A DNA stretch of 64,000 nt from Nocardioides sp. T2.26MG-1 (GTDB lineage Bacteria > Actinomycetota > Actinomycetes > Propionibacteriales > Nocardioidaceae): contig NZ_CATNLZ010000035.1 in NCBI RefSeq assembly GCF_950101795.1, positions 202,148 through 266,147 of the forward strand. The letters are read 5' to 3'. A program made the translations under genes and the position numbers. How positions within the stretch are numbered: position 1 is the first letter of the stretch; each line of letters begins with the position of its first letter. The notes under the pieces were generated by a model. That model did not search any database, had not been told where the DNA came from, and saw only the letters and a list, made by a program, of their open reading frames with translations. Of the stretch, positions 1-7,478 are shown piece by piece.

Positions 1-149
1 ACTTCGGGCACGTCGGGATCCTTCCAGAGGACTCCCGAGATCCGTGGGCTTCCAGCGTACGTGCCCACCGGAAGTCGACCCCGGGATAGGCTCGTGGTCG
101 TGTCCGATTCCCGCCAGAGGATGTCGGCGGCGCCAGTCAGGATGGTGCC

Positions 150-1646
150 ATGACCAGCACCGAGAGGCACGACGCGCGACTCGACCGCGAGTCCTGCTAC
201 CGCGCCGTCAAGTCGCGCGACCGGCGGTTCGACGGCGTCTTCTACACCGCGGTGAGCACCACCGGCATCTACTGCCGGCCCTCCTGCCCGGCGCGGACCC
301 CGGCGTTCCACAACGTCACGTTCCACCCGAGCGCCGCCTCCGCGCAGGGCGCCGGCTACCGCGCCTGCAAGCGCTGCCTGCCCGACGCGACCCCGGGCAG
401 CCCCGACTGGGACGTCGCCGCCACGGCAGCCGGCCGCGCGATGCGCCTAATCGCGGACGGCGTGGTGGACCGCGAGGGCGTCGAAGGCCTCGCCCGGCGG
501 GTCGGCTACACCCCGCGCCACCTGACCCGCATCCTCACGTCCGAGCTCGGCGCGGGACCGCTCGCGCTCGCCCGGGCCAAGCGGGCGCAGACCGCGCGAG
601 TGCTCATCGAGACCACCGAGCTCACCTACGCCGACGTCGCGTTCGCGTCCGGCTTCTCCAGCGTCCGGCAGTTCAACGACACCATCCGCGAGGTCTACGC
701 CGCGTCACCCACCGACCTGCGCGGCCGCCGCGGCGGCCACGCCGCCACCACCGGCACGGTGACGATGCGGCTCGCGGTGCGCACGCCGTACCTTGGCTCC
801 GCACTGCTGTCGTTCCTCGCCACCCGCGCGGTGCCGGGGGTCGAGGCCGCGGGGCCGGGCTGGTACGCCCGGACGCTCGCGCTCCCGCACGGGTCGGGCA
901 CGGTCCGGCTCGAGGTGCCCGACAGCAAGGAGCCCGGGCAGACCGCCTTCGCGGTCGCGACGTTCGCGCTCGACGACCTGCGCGACACCGCCGCGGCCAC
1001 CGAACGGGTGCGCCGGATGCTCGACGCCGACTGCGACCCGCTGGCGGTCGCCGACGCGTTCGCCGGCGACCCGGTGGTCGGGCCGCTCGCGCGGACGTGG
1101 CCGGGGCTGCGCGTGCCGGGCCACGTCGACGGCCACGAGATCGCGGTCCGCGCCGTGCTCGGCCAGCAGGTCAGCGTCGCCGGGGCGCGCACGGTCGCGG
1201 CCCGGCTCGTCGAGACCCATGGCCGGCCGGTCGCCCACCCGACCGAGGGACTCACCCACCTGTTCCCCGACGCCGGGACGCTCGCCGGCCTGTCGCCCGA
1301 GGACCTGCCGATGCCGCGCGCCCGCGGGCGGGCGCTGATCGCCCTGTGCGAGGCACTGGCGAGTGGAGACCTCGCGCTCGACCGTGGGCCCGACCGCGAC
1401 GACGTACGCCGGGCGCTGCTGGCGATCCCCGGCATCGGGCCGTGGACTGCCGACTACATCGCGCTGCGCGCGCTCGGCCATCCCGACGTGTTCCTGCCGA
1501 CCGACGTCGGCATCCGCGACGCCCTGGCCGGCCTCGGCCACGACCCGTCGACCGCGGACGAGCTGGCCCGGGGCTGGTCGCCCTGGCGCTCGTACGCCCA
1601 GCTGTACCTCTGGCAGACCCTCGTGGCCCTCGGGAAGGAGAACTGA
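150..1646 (+). CDS. Ada-type methyl sensor fused to AlkA 3-methyladenine DNA glycosylase
   Basis: 498 aa bifunctional alkylation-damage protein. The N-terminal Ada metal-binding domain (about 10-80) carries the four zinc cysteines C42, C46, C73 and C76. C42 corresponds to the methylphosphotriester acceptor C38 of E. coli Ada. An AraC-type helix-turn-helix follows (about 90-190), so methylation should turn it into an activator. The C-terminal half is AlkA: an N-terminal AlkA domain (about 210-330), then a helix-hairpin-helix (IPGIGPWTADYI, about 432-445) and the catalytic aspartate in FLPTD (D452), which excises N3/N7-alkylated purines. Sensor and glycosylase are joined in one chain, as is common in Actinobacteria, while the methyltransferase is the next gene. 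ogt follows after one base. The ATG was chosen because it precedes the complete Ada domain. Confidence 0.95.
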   Translation: MTSTERHDARLDRESCYRAVKSRDRRFDGVFYTAVSTTGIYCRPSCPARTPAFHNVTFHPSAASAQGAGYRACKRCLPDATPGSPDWDVAATAAGRAMRLIADGVVDREGVEGLARRVGYTPRHLTRILTSELGAGPLALARAKRAQTARVLIETTELTYADVAFASGFSSVRQFNDTIREVYAASPTDLRGRRGGHAATTGTVTMRLAVRTPYLGSALLSFLATRAVPGVEAAGPGWYARTLALPHGSGTVRLEVPDSKEPGQTAFAVATFALDDLRDTAAATERVRRMLDADCDPLAVADAFAGDPVVGPLARTWPGLRVPGHVDGHEIAVRAVLGQQVSVAGARTVAARLVETHGRPVAHPTEGLTHLFPDAGTLAGLSPEDLPMPRARGRALIALCEALASGDLALDRGPDRDDVRRALLAIPGIGPWTADYIALRALGHPDVFLPTDVGIRDALAGLGHDPSTADELARGWSPWRSYAQLYLWQTLVALGKEN

Positions 1647-1647
1647 G

Positions 1648-2127
1648 ATGTGGACCGTGATCGACTCGCCGATCGGCGAGCTGCGACTGGTCGAGCACAA
1701 CGGCGCGATCACCGCGATCGAGTTCTCGCCGTTCCGTGACTCAGACGGGCGTCCCCGGGGCGACCGCGACGATGCCCACCCGCTGCTCGTCGAGGCGGCC
1801 CGCCAGCTGCGGGCCTACTTCGACCGCGACCTCAAGGAGTTCGACCTGCCGCTGGCCCCTGCCGGCAGCGCGTTCCAGCAGCGGGTGTGGGCCGAGCTGC
1901 TCGGCGTCGCGTGGGGCGAGACCGCGTCGTACGGCGAGGTCGCGCACCGCCTCGGCATGACCAACGCCGCCTCGCGGGCCGTCGGCCTGGCCAACGGCCG
2001 CAACCCGATCCCGATCGTGATCCCGTGCCACCGCATCATCGGCGCCAACGGCACCCTCACCGGCTACGCCGGCGGCCTCCCCCGCAAGCAGCTGCTCCTC
2101 GAGCTCGAGCAGGATGCTTTGTTCTGA
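1648..2127 (+). CDS. ogt: methylated-DNA--[protein]-cysteine S-methyltransferase (Ogt)
   Basis: 159 aa suicide enzyme that transfers the methyl group of O6-methylguanine or O4-methylthymine to its own cysteine. The active-site motif IPCHRI is present with acceptor C127. The helix-turn-helix around 95-120 (SYGEVAHRLGMTNAASRAVG) and the conserved N-hinge (NPIPIVIPCHR) match the family. The ATG overlaps nothing but lies one base after the stop of the Ada-AlkA gene, behind a strong GGGAAGGAG, so the two genes are certainly cotranscribed and together form an adaptive-response operon. Length is normal for Ogt. Function is assigned with high certainty. Confidence 0.96.
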   Translation: MWTVIDSPIGELRLVEHNGAITAIEFSPFRDSDGRPRGDRDDAHPLLVEAARQLRAYFDRDLKEFDLPLAPAGSAFQQRVWAELLGVAWGETASYGEVAHRLGMTNAASRAVGLANGRNPIPIVIPCHRIIGANGTLTGYAGGLPRKQLLLELEQDALF

Positions 2128-2130
2128 AAG

Positions 2131-2167
2131 ACGTTGACCCGCCCGAAACTTTCGGGCGGGTCAACGT
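2131..2167. terminator. palindromic bidirectional terminator, copy 1
   Basis: A 37-bp palindrome: 18-nt arms (ACGTTGACCCGCCCGAAA and its exact complement) around one central base. It lies between the convergent ogt (+) and ndgR (-) genes. The AAA/TTT core and GC-rich stem suit a terminator read from either side, although no clear U tract follows. Confidence 0.7.
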
Positions 2168-2179
2168 CACGAGCTCGAG

Positions 2180-2200
2180 CCGCCCGAAAGTTTCGGGCGG
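2180..2200. terminator. palindromic hairpin, copy 2 (partial repeat of copy 1)
   Basis: CCGCCCGAAA-g-TTTCGGGCGG repeats the inner 10-bp arms of the preceding palindrome, 12 nt further on, and ends 6 bases before the ndgR stop codon. The two copies act as back-to-back hairpins between convergent genes. Confidence 0.6.
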
Positions 2201-2206
2201 GTCAAC

Positions 2207-2929
2207 CTATTCGGCGGCAGCCCGCCGCAGTGACTCGCTGAGCCGCTCGGCGGCGGCGAGTACGGCGGGGGCGTGCATCCGGCCGGGCTGGCGCGAGAGC
2301 CGCTCGAGCGGGCCGGAGACCGACACGGCGGCGATCACCTTGCCGCCGGGGGAGCGGACCGGGGCGGACACCGAGGCGACGCCCTGCTCACGCTCACCGA
2401 CGGACTGCGCCCAGCCACGGCGGCGGATGCCGGAGAGCGCGGCCGCGGAGAACGCGGCGTTCTGGAGGCCGCGGTGCATCCGCTCTGGGTCCTCCCAGGC
2501 CAGCAGGATCTGCGCGGCCGACCCGGCGCGCATGGTGAGCTGCGAGCCGACCGGGATCGTGTCGCGCAGGCCGCTGGGCCGCTCGGCGGCGGCGACGCAG
2601 ACTCGGTGCTCGCCCTGGCGCCGCCACAGCTGGGCGGACTCGCCGGTGATGTCGCGCAGGCGGGCGAGCACGGGGCCCGCGGTCGCCAGCAGACGGTCCT
2701 CGCCGGCCGCGGCCGAGAGCTCCGCGAGCCGCGGCCCGAGCACGAAGCGGCCCTGCATGTCGCGGGCCACGAGACGGTGGTGCTCGAGGGCGACGGCCAG
2801 CCGGTGGGCGGTCGGCCGGGCCAGTCCGGTGCCGGCGACCAGGCCCGCGAGCGTCGCCGGACCCGCCTCGAGGGCGGTGAGCACGAGGGCGGCCTTGTCG
2901 AGGACGCCCACTCCGCTGGAATTGTCCAT
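2207..2929 (-). CDS. ndgR: IclR-family regulator of leucine/amino-acid genes (NdgR type)
   Basis: 240 aa. The N-terminal winged helix-turn-helix (about 1-65) begins MDNSSGVGVLDKAALVL and contains GLARPTAHRLAVALEHH. The C-terminal IclR effector domain spans about 75-235. The N-terminal sequence is nearly that of Streptomyces NdgR, which controls leuCD and other amino-acid genes and is encoded divergently from leuC, as here. It therefore probably binds the 111-bp shared intergenic region and controls leuC and perhaps itself. The ATG was chosen because it matches the conserved family N-terminus. It ends at tandem hairpins shared with ogt. Confidence 0.93.
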   Translation of the reverse strand: MDNSSGVGVLDKAALVLTALEAGPATLAGLVAGTGLARPTAHRLAVALEHHRLVARDMQGRFVLGPRLAELSAAAGEDRLLATAGPVLARLRDITGESAQLWRRQGEHRVCVAAAERPSGLRDTIPVGSQLTMRAGSAAQILLAWEDPERMHRGLQNAAFSAAALSGIRRRGWAQSVGEREQGVASVSAPVRSPGGKVIAAVSVSGPLERLSRQPGRMHAPAVLAAAERLSESLRRAAAE

Positions 2930-2941
2930 ATGGCAATACTG

Positions 2942-2962
2942 GCGTCTCAGATCATGGGACGC
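2942..2962. promoter_or_regulatory. possible operator between ndgR and leuC
   Basis: GCGTCTC and GGGACGC form imperfect inverted arms (one mismatch in seven) separated by 7 nt, just upstream of the leuC -10 hexamer. The position is right for an NdgR site, but no NdgR consensus was verified; this is inference. Confidence 0.3.
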
Positions 2963-2968
2963 AAGCGT

Positions 2969-2974
2969 TAGCAT
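2969..2974 (+). promoter_or_regulatory. -10 hexamer of leuC operon promoter
   Basis: TAGCAT fits the actinobacterial TANNNT -10. The expected transcription start, about 6 nt downstream, coincides with an ATG at 2980 that opens an 8-codon ORF, so the transcript would begin leaderless. No convincing -35 is visible. Confidence 0.45.
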
Positions 2975-2979
2975 CTGTG

Positions 2980-3006
2980 ATGTTGTCGAAGGAGGCGGCC
3001 CGATGA
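2980..3006 (+). CDS. putative leaderless leader peptide upstream of leuC
   Basis: A mini-ORF of 8 codons, MLSKEAAR, starts 5 nt after the -10 TAGCAT. Its stop overlaps, in an ATGA junction, an ATG at 3003. That ATG opens an out-of-frame 43-codon ORF (3003-3134) with a GGAGG ribosome binding site at 2991-2995, and this ORF runs through the leuC start. The second ORF contains no leucine codon and the first has one. Whether either is translated is unknown; the layout is seen, the role is inferred. Confidence 0.25.
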   Translation: MLSKEAAR

Positions 3007-3040
3007 GTCGGGCCATCGCGAGCGCACGAGGGAGAGAGTC

Positions 3041-4441
3041 ATGGGCAAGACCTTGGCCGAGAAGGTCTGGGACGAGCACGTCGTCCGGTCGACACCAGGG
3101 GAGCCGGACCTCCTCTACATCGACCTCCACCTGATCCACGAGGTCACCTCCCCGCAGGCGTTCGACGGGCTCCGTCTCGCCGGCCGCACGGTGCGCCGGC
3201 CCGACCTCACCATCGCGACCGAGGACCACAACGTCCCCACCCTCGACTGGGACAAGCCGATCGCCGACCCGGTGTCCAAGACCCAGGTCGACACGCTGCG
3301 CCGCAACTGCGAGGAGTTCGGGGTCCGGCTGCATCCGCTCGGCGACGTCGAGCAGGGCATCGTCCACGTCGTCGGTCCCCAGCTCGGGCTCACCCAGCCC
3401 GGCATGACGATCGTCTGCGGCGACAGCCACACCAGCACCCACGGTGCGTTCGGCGCGATCGCGTTCGGCATCGGCACGTCCGAGGTCGAGCACGTGCTCG
3501 CGACCCAGACGCTGATGCAGGCCAAGCCCAAGACCATGGCCGTGACCATCGAGGGCAGCCTGCCGCCGGGCGTCACCGCCAAGGACATGGTGCTGACGCT
3601 GATCGCGCACACCGGCACCGGCGGCGGCCAGGGCTACATCGTCGAGTACCGCGGCCAGGCCGTCGAGGAGCTCTCGATGGAGGCCCGGATGACGGTCTGC
3701 AACATGTCGATCGAGTGGGGCGCCAAGGCCGGCCTCATCGCGCCCGACCAGACGACCTTCGACTACATCGAGGGCCGGCCCGAGGCGCCGAAGGGCGCCG
3801 ACTGGGACGCCGCCGTCGCCCACTGGAAGACGCTGGTCACCGACCCCGACGCTCACTTCGACAAGGAGATCGTGCTCGACGCGAGCACGATGACCCCGTT
3901 CGTCACCTGGGGCACCAACCCGGGACAGGGCGTGCCGCTGGGCGGTGCCGTCCCCGACCCTTCGCAGTACGACGACGACTCCGACCGCATCGCCGCCGAG
4001 AAGGCGTGCGAGTACATGGGCCTCGAGCCCGGCACGCCCATGCGCGACATCAAGGTCGACACGGTCTTCATCGGCTCGTGCACGAACGGCCGCATCGAGG
4101 ACCTCCGCGCCGCCGCCGCGATCATCAAGGGCCGCCAGGTCGACAAGGACACCCGCCTGCTGGTGGTGCCCGGCTCGGTGCGGGTGCGCCTGCAGGCCGA
4201 GGAGGAGGGCCTCGACGTCATCTTCAAGGAGGCCGGCGCCGAGTGGCGTGGTGCCGGCTGCTCGATGTGCCTGGGCATGAACCCCGACACCCTGTCGCCG
4301 GGGGAGCGCAGCGCGTCGACCTCCAACCGCAACTTCGAGGGACGGCAGGGCAAGGGCGGCCGCACCCACCTGGTCTCGGTGCCGGTGGCCGCGGCGACCG
4401 CGATCCGCGGCACGCTCTCCTCGCCCGCCGACCTCGACTGA
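3041..4441 (+). CDS. leuC: 3-isopropylmalate dehydratase large subunit
   Basis: 466 aa aconitase-family subunit that isomerises 2-isopropylmalate to 3-isopropylmalate in leucine synthesis, as a heterodimer with LeuD. The three [4Fe-4S] ligands are C347 (GSCTNGR), C407 and C410 (CSMCLGMNPD), the same numbering as E. coli LeuC, and they leave one iron free for substrate. Motifs TEDHNVPT and CGDSHTSTHGAFG are intact. The ATG is preceded by GAGGGAGAGAG. leuD follows after 26 nt in the same operon, and ndgR is divergent upstream. A stable short hairpin (2997-3014) lies in the leader. Confidence 0.98.
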   Translation: MGKTLAEKVWDEHVVRSTPGEPDLLYIDLHLIHEVTSPQAFDGLRLAGRTVRRPDLTIATEDHNVPTLDWDKPIADPVSKTQVDTLRRNCEEFGVRLHPLGDVEQGIVHVVGPQLGLTQPGMTIVCGDSHTSTHGAFGAIAFGIGTSEVEHVLATQTLMQAKPKTMAVTIEGSLPPGVTAKDMVLTLIAHTGTGGGQGYIVEYRGQAVEELSMEARMTVCNMSIEWGAKAGLIAPDQTTFDYIEGRPEAPKGADWDAAVAHWKTLVTDPDAHFDKEIVLDASTMTPFVTWGTNPGQGVPLGGAVPDPSQYDDDSDRIAAEKACEYMGLEPGTPMRDIKVDTVFIGSCTNGRIEDLRAAAAIIKGRQVDKDTRLLVVPGSVRVRLQAEEEGLDVIFKEAGAEWRGAGCSMCLGMNPDTLSPGERSASTSNRNFEGRQGKGGRTHLVSVPVAAATAIRGTLSSPADLD

Positions 4442-4467
4442 CTCCTGCACCGAACGGAACAGCTGAC

Positions 4468-5076
4468 ATGGACAAGTTCACCACCCACACCGGCGTCGGC
4501 GTCCCGCTGCGCCGCAGCAACGTCGACACCGACCAGATCATCCCGGCGGTCTACCTCAAGCGCGTGACGCGCACCGGCTTCGAGGACGGGCTGTTCGCCG
4601 CCTGGCGCAACGACCCGGGTTTCGTGCTCAACAACGAGGCGTACGCCGGCGGTTCGGTCCTGGTGGCCGGTCCCGACTTCGGCACCGGCTCCTCGCGGGA
4701 GCACGCCGTCTGGGCCCTGCAGAACTACGGCTTCAAGGCCGTGATCTCGCCCCGGTTCGCCGACATCTTCCGCGGCAACTCCGGCAAGGCCGGCCTGCTC
4801 GCAGCGCAGGTCGACGAGAAGGTCGTCCAGAGGCTGTGGGACCTCCTCGAGGAGCACCCCGGCACCACGGTGACGGTCGACCTGGAGTCGCGCACGGTCC
4901 GCGCTGGTGAGGGAGCCGACGCGATCGAGGACTCCTTCGACATCGACGACTACACGCGCTGGCGGCTGCTCGAGGGCCTCGACGACATCGGCATCACCCT
5001 CGGGCACGCCGACGAGATCGCGTCCTACGAGTCGACGCGGCCCAGTTGGAAGCCCGCGACGATCCACGCGATCTAA
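4468..5076 (+). CDS. leuD: 3-isopropylmalate dehydratase small subunit
   Basis: 202 aa swivel-domain partner of LeuC. The N-terminus MDKFTTHTGVGVPLRRSNVDTDQIIP and the GPDFGTGSSREHAVWAL loop that binds substrate are typical. Length is normal. It lies 26 nt downstream of leuC and ends before a long perfect hairpin, so the transcription unit is leuCD only. The ATG is the first in frame and matches the conserved family start. Confidence 0.98.
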   Translation: MDKFTTHTGVGVPLRRSNVDTDQIIPAVYLKRVTRTGFEDGLFAAWRNDPGFVLNNEAYAGGSVLVAGPDFGTGSSREHAVWALQNYGFKAVISPRFADIFRGNSGKAGLLAAQVDEKVVQRLWDLLEEHPGTTVTVDLESRTVRAGEGADAIEDSFDIDDYTRWRLLEGLDDIGITLGHADEIASYESTRPSWKPATIHAI

Positions 5077-5096
5077 CGGTCGGCCAAGACGCTCCA

Positions 5097-5136
5097 AGAG
5101 GGCGGAATCCCAAGCAGGCTTGGGATTCCGCCCTCT
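5097..5136 (+). terminator. leuCD terminator
   Basis: Perfect 18-bp stem (AGAGGGCGGAATCCCAAG and complement) with loop CAGG, followed by CTGTTT. It begins about 20 nt after the leuD stop. Confidence 0.85.
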
Positions 5137-5218
5137 CTGTTTGCCCAATCCCGCTCTGCTGACCGGATTCCGCGAAGAGAAGATTCAGAAAAACACGGGC
5201 GAAAACACCCTGTGGTGA

Positions 5219-5247
5219 TTGTGAGTGAGGCCACGAATACCTAGCGT
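5219..5247 (+). promoter_or_regulatory. hupB promoter (-35 TTGTGA, 17-nt spacer, -10 TAGCGT)
   Basis: A vegetative-type promoter with optimal spacing, 58 nt before the hupB start. It follows the leuD terminator, so hupB has its own transcription unit. Confidence 0.6.
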
Positions 5248-5305
5248 GCGTTGAAGAAAGTCGGGCACGAGCTCGACCACTTGTCGTTCATTGGAAGGGA
5301 AGACA

Positions 5306-5932
5306 GTGAACAAGTCAGAGTTCATCGACGCGCTGGCTGCGCGTTACGAGGGGAACCGCAAGGCTGCGGCGCACGCTCTCGAGTCCGTGCTGGACACGAT
5401 CACGCGCGAGGTCGCGAAGGGCGAGAAGGTCGCCATCACGGGCTTCGGGTCCTTCGAGAAGCGGGTGCGTGAGGCTCGTTGGGTGCGTAATCCGCAGACC
5501 GGTGCGCGCATCAAGGCGAAGAAGACCGCCGTTCCGAAGTTCACCGCCGGCGCAGACCTCAAGAACGTCGTCTCGGGTGCCAAGAAGCTCCCGAAGCTGA
5601 CGTTGGCTGCCGGTCCGGCCGCGGCGAAGAAGGCCTCGGCCGCCGCGAAGAAGGCGTCGCCGGTCAAGGCCTCCGCGTCGGCCAAGAAGGCCGCGCCGGC
5701 CAAGAAGGCCGCTCCGGCCAAGAAGGCTGCTCCGGCGAAGAAGGCGCCTGCTGCCAAGAAGGCTCCGGCCAAGAAGACGGCGGCGAAGTCGACGCCTGCC
5801 AAGAAGACGACGACCGCCAAGGCCGTCGCCAAGAAGACGCCCGCCAAGAAGGCGCCGGCCAAGAAGGCGCCTGCTGCGAAGAAGGCTCCGGCCAAGAAGG
5901 CCCCTGCCAAGAAGACGGCCAAGAAGGCCTGA
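5306..5932 (+). CDS. hupB: HU-family nucleoid protein with long basic tail (HupB)
   Basis: 208 aa. Residues 1-90 are a normal HU fold (VNKSEFIDALAARYEGN, ITGFGSFEKRVREARWVRNP) that dimerises and bends DNA. Residues 95-208 are a low-complexity tail of PAKKA/AAKKA repeats, like the histone-H1-like tail of mycobacterial HupB, which binds DNA non-specifically and can be acetylated. GTG at 5306 was chosen over the in-frame TTG at 5291 because GGAAGGGA lies 5 nt upstream and the protein then starts at the conserved VNKSE. The gene is monocistronic, bounded by a promoter and a strong hairpin. Confidence 0.95.
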   Translation: MNKSEFIDALAARYEGNRKAAAHALESVLDTITREVAKGEKVAITGFGSFEKRVREARWVRNPQTGARIKAKKTAVPKFTAGADLKNVVSGAKKLPKLTLAAGPAAAKKASAAAKKASPVKASASAKKAAPAKKAAPAKKAAPAKKAPAAKKAPAKKTAAKSTPAKKTTTAKAVAKKTPAKKAPAKKAPAAKKAPAKKAPAKKTAKKA

Positions 5933-5943
5933 CGCTCAGCGCT

Positions 5944-5979
5944 CGACGGGCCGCCACCCTCGCGGGTGGCGGCCCGTCG
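5944..5979. terminator. hupB / cofC convergent terminator
   Basis: 16-bp stem around loop TCGC, between the hupB stop and the stop of the opposing cofC gene; usable from both sides. Confidence 0.8.
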
Positions 5980-6003
5980 TCATGTCCGGGTCGTGGAGCG
6001 GGG

Positions 6004-6627
6004 TCAGGTCGGGGGGACGACGGCCGCGGTGTAGCGGCCGACTCCGAGGGCGACGGCATCCCGCAGGTCGTCGAGGTCGTCCACGTCTCGTCGCAGCGAG
6101 GGCGCCACGTCGACCAGCTCCTGGGCCCCGGCGCGCCGGTGCTCCCGCCGCGAGGCCGGCCCGAAGCGTGGGTCGAACTCGTCGACGGCCGCGGCGTACA
6201 TCGTGGTGCCGACTCCCGCGGCGTCCGGCACGAACCACGGGTGCGCGGTGAGGACCCGCGCCAGGGTGTCGTCGAGGTCGGCGACCCGCAACGCGGGCAG
6301 GTCGGCGCAGAGCGCCACCGGCCGCAGGTGCGGCCAGCGTCGTCCGGCCTCGGCCGCGGCCTGTCGCAGGGTGCCGTTGAGGTCGCCGCTCACCCCGTCG
6401 GGCAGCGACGCCGCGCCGAGCTCGCCGACCAGGGAGGCGACGTGCACGTCGTCGGTGACCACCAGCACCCGGGCGACCGCGACCGACGCCACGCAGGCCG
6501 CGACCGTGTCCAGGGCGAAGGCCTCCGCCAAGGCGCGTCGCGACCCCGGGCCCAGACCCACGAGCCGGGACTTGCCGACGGCGGGAGGCTTCACCGGGAT
6601 GAGCGCGGCGTACTGCTGGTCGGACAT
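6004..6627 (-). CDS. cofC: 2-phospho-L-lactate/phosphoenolpyruvate guanylyltransferase (F420 synthesis)
   Basis: 207 aa nucleotidyltransferase with the GT-A fold that activates phospholactate or phosphoenolpyruvate with GTP, the first committed step to coenzyme F420 (named FbiD in mycobacteria). The N-terminal AALIPVKPPAVGKSRL loop binds the nucleotide, and CADLPALRVADLDD carries the metal aspartates. ATG at 6627 is preferred to GTG at 6633 because AGGA then lies 8 nt upstream. The other F420 genes are not in the window. A lone cofC beside hupB is common in Actinobacteria. It is convergent with hupB. Confidence 0.9.
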   Translation of the reverse strand: MSDQQYAALIPVKPPAVGKSRLVGLGPGSRRALAEAFALDTVAACVASVAVARVLVVTDDVHVASLVGELGAASLPDGVSGDLNGTLRQAAAEAGRRWPHLRPVALCADLPALRVADLDDTLARVLTAHPWFVPDAAGVGTTMYAAAVDEFDPRFGPASRREHRRAGAQELVDVAPSLRRDVDDLDDLRDAVALGVGRYTAAVVPPT

Positions 6628-6707
6628 CCCCACGATCCTGTCAGGTGCGTCCGGCCGGCCCGGCGCGGCGTCCCCGCGATGGGACGGGTGGCAGCGGGGC
6701 GACCGAG

Positions 6708-6713
6708 TAGCCT
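6708..6713 (+). promoter_or_regulatory. -10 TAGCCT, leaderless plsC start
   Basis: TAGCCT ends 6 nt before the GTG of the acyltransferase, so transcription should begin at or next to the start codon. No Shine-Dalgarno sequence lies in the gap. Confidence 0.5.
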
Positions 6714-6719
6714 GCGTCC

Positions 6720-7478
6720 GTGACGGTACGCAAGCTCCAGCAGAGGCGCGGATGGGCGTGGAACCTCGCGGTTCCCATCATCAAGCCGCTGCTGCTGGCC
6801 ACGACCACGCGTGAGTGGATCGGTGGCGAGAACATCCCCGAGTCGGGCGGGTTCATCCTCGCGCTCAACCACGTCTCGCACGTCGACCCGTTGACTGCTG
6901 CGCACATCGTCTACGACCACGGACGGCTGCCGCGCTACCTGGCCAAGTCCGGCCTGTTCAAGAGCCGCGCGGGCGCGTGGTTCTTCACCGCCGCCGGCCA
7001 GATCCCCGTCGAGCGGCTCACCAAGAACGCCGTGGGCGCCTACGACGCCGCGGTCGAGGCGGTCCGTCGCGGCGAGTGCGTGGTGGTCTACCCCGAGGGC
7101 ACCATCACCCGCGACCCGGGCGGCTGGCCGATGACCGGCAAGTCTGGGGCTGCGCGGATCGCGCTCGCGACCGGCTGCCCGGTCATCCCGGTCGGGCAGT
7201 GGGGCGCGCAGCAGCTGCTGGCGCCGTACACGAAGAAGCCCGACCTGTTCCCGCGCAAGAAGATCACCATGAAGGTCGGCACGCCCGTCGACCTCTCCGA
7301 CCTGGTCGACCAGCCGCGCACAGGCGCGGTGGTCCAGCAGGCGACCGACCGGATCATGGCCGCGATCACCGCGCTCGTCGAGGACGTGCGCGGCGAGACC
7401 GCGCCGGCCGAGCGCTTCGACATGAAGAAGGCCGGGGTGCGCCAGATCGGCAACCCGAACAAGAAGGACCGCGCATGA
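6720..7478 (+). CDS. 1-acyl-sn-glycerol-3-phosphate acyltransferase (PlsC family)
   Basis: 252 aa membrane-associated acyltransferase of phospholipid synthesis. The catalytic HX4D motif is H51-D56 (NHVSHVD), and the glycerophosphate-binding block is VVYPEGTI (E127-G128). A hydrophobic N-terminal segment precedes the motif. The stop codon overlaps the gpsA start (ATGA), so it is translationally coupled to the enzyme that makes glycerol-3-phosphate. This context supports a role in phosphatidic acid synthesis, although the exact acyl acceptor is inferred. The GTG start has no Shine-Dalgarno and appears leaderless. Confidence 0.9.
   Translation: MTVRKLQQRRGWAWNLAVPIIKPLLLATTTREWIGGENIPESGGFILALNHVSHVDPLTAAHIVYDHGRLPRYLAKSGLFKSRAGAWFFTAAGQIPVERLTKNAVGAYDAAVEAVRRGECVVVYPEGTITRDPGGWPMTGKSGAARIALATGCPVIPVGQWGAQQLLAPYTKKPDLFPRKKITMKVGTPVDLSDLVDQPRTGAVVQQATDRIMAAITALVEDVRGETAPAERFDMKKAGVRQIGNPNKKDRA

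Noticed and set aside
1..149. Sequence before the Ada-AlkA gene as a partial gene
   Set aside because: No conserved protein or start/stop pattern was recognised. It contains a possible -10 TAGGCT at 87-92 and probably serves as the upstream region.
44..1660. 538-codon frame overlapping the Ada-AlkA gene
   Set aside because: Arginine-rich frame without known motifs; the overlapping frame encodes a complete Ada-AlkA fusion.
2207..4450. Very long antisense open frame over leuC joined to ndgR
   Set aside because: The part antisense to leuC is a high-GC shadow with arginine/aspartate-rich composition and no motif; only the NdgR portion is real.
5650..5930. Tandem repeats in hupB taken as a CRISPR-like array
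   Set aside because: They are in-frame codons for PAKK/AAKK units without spacers of constant length.
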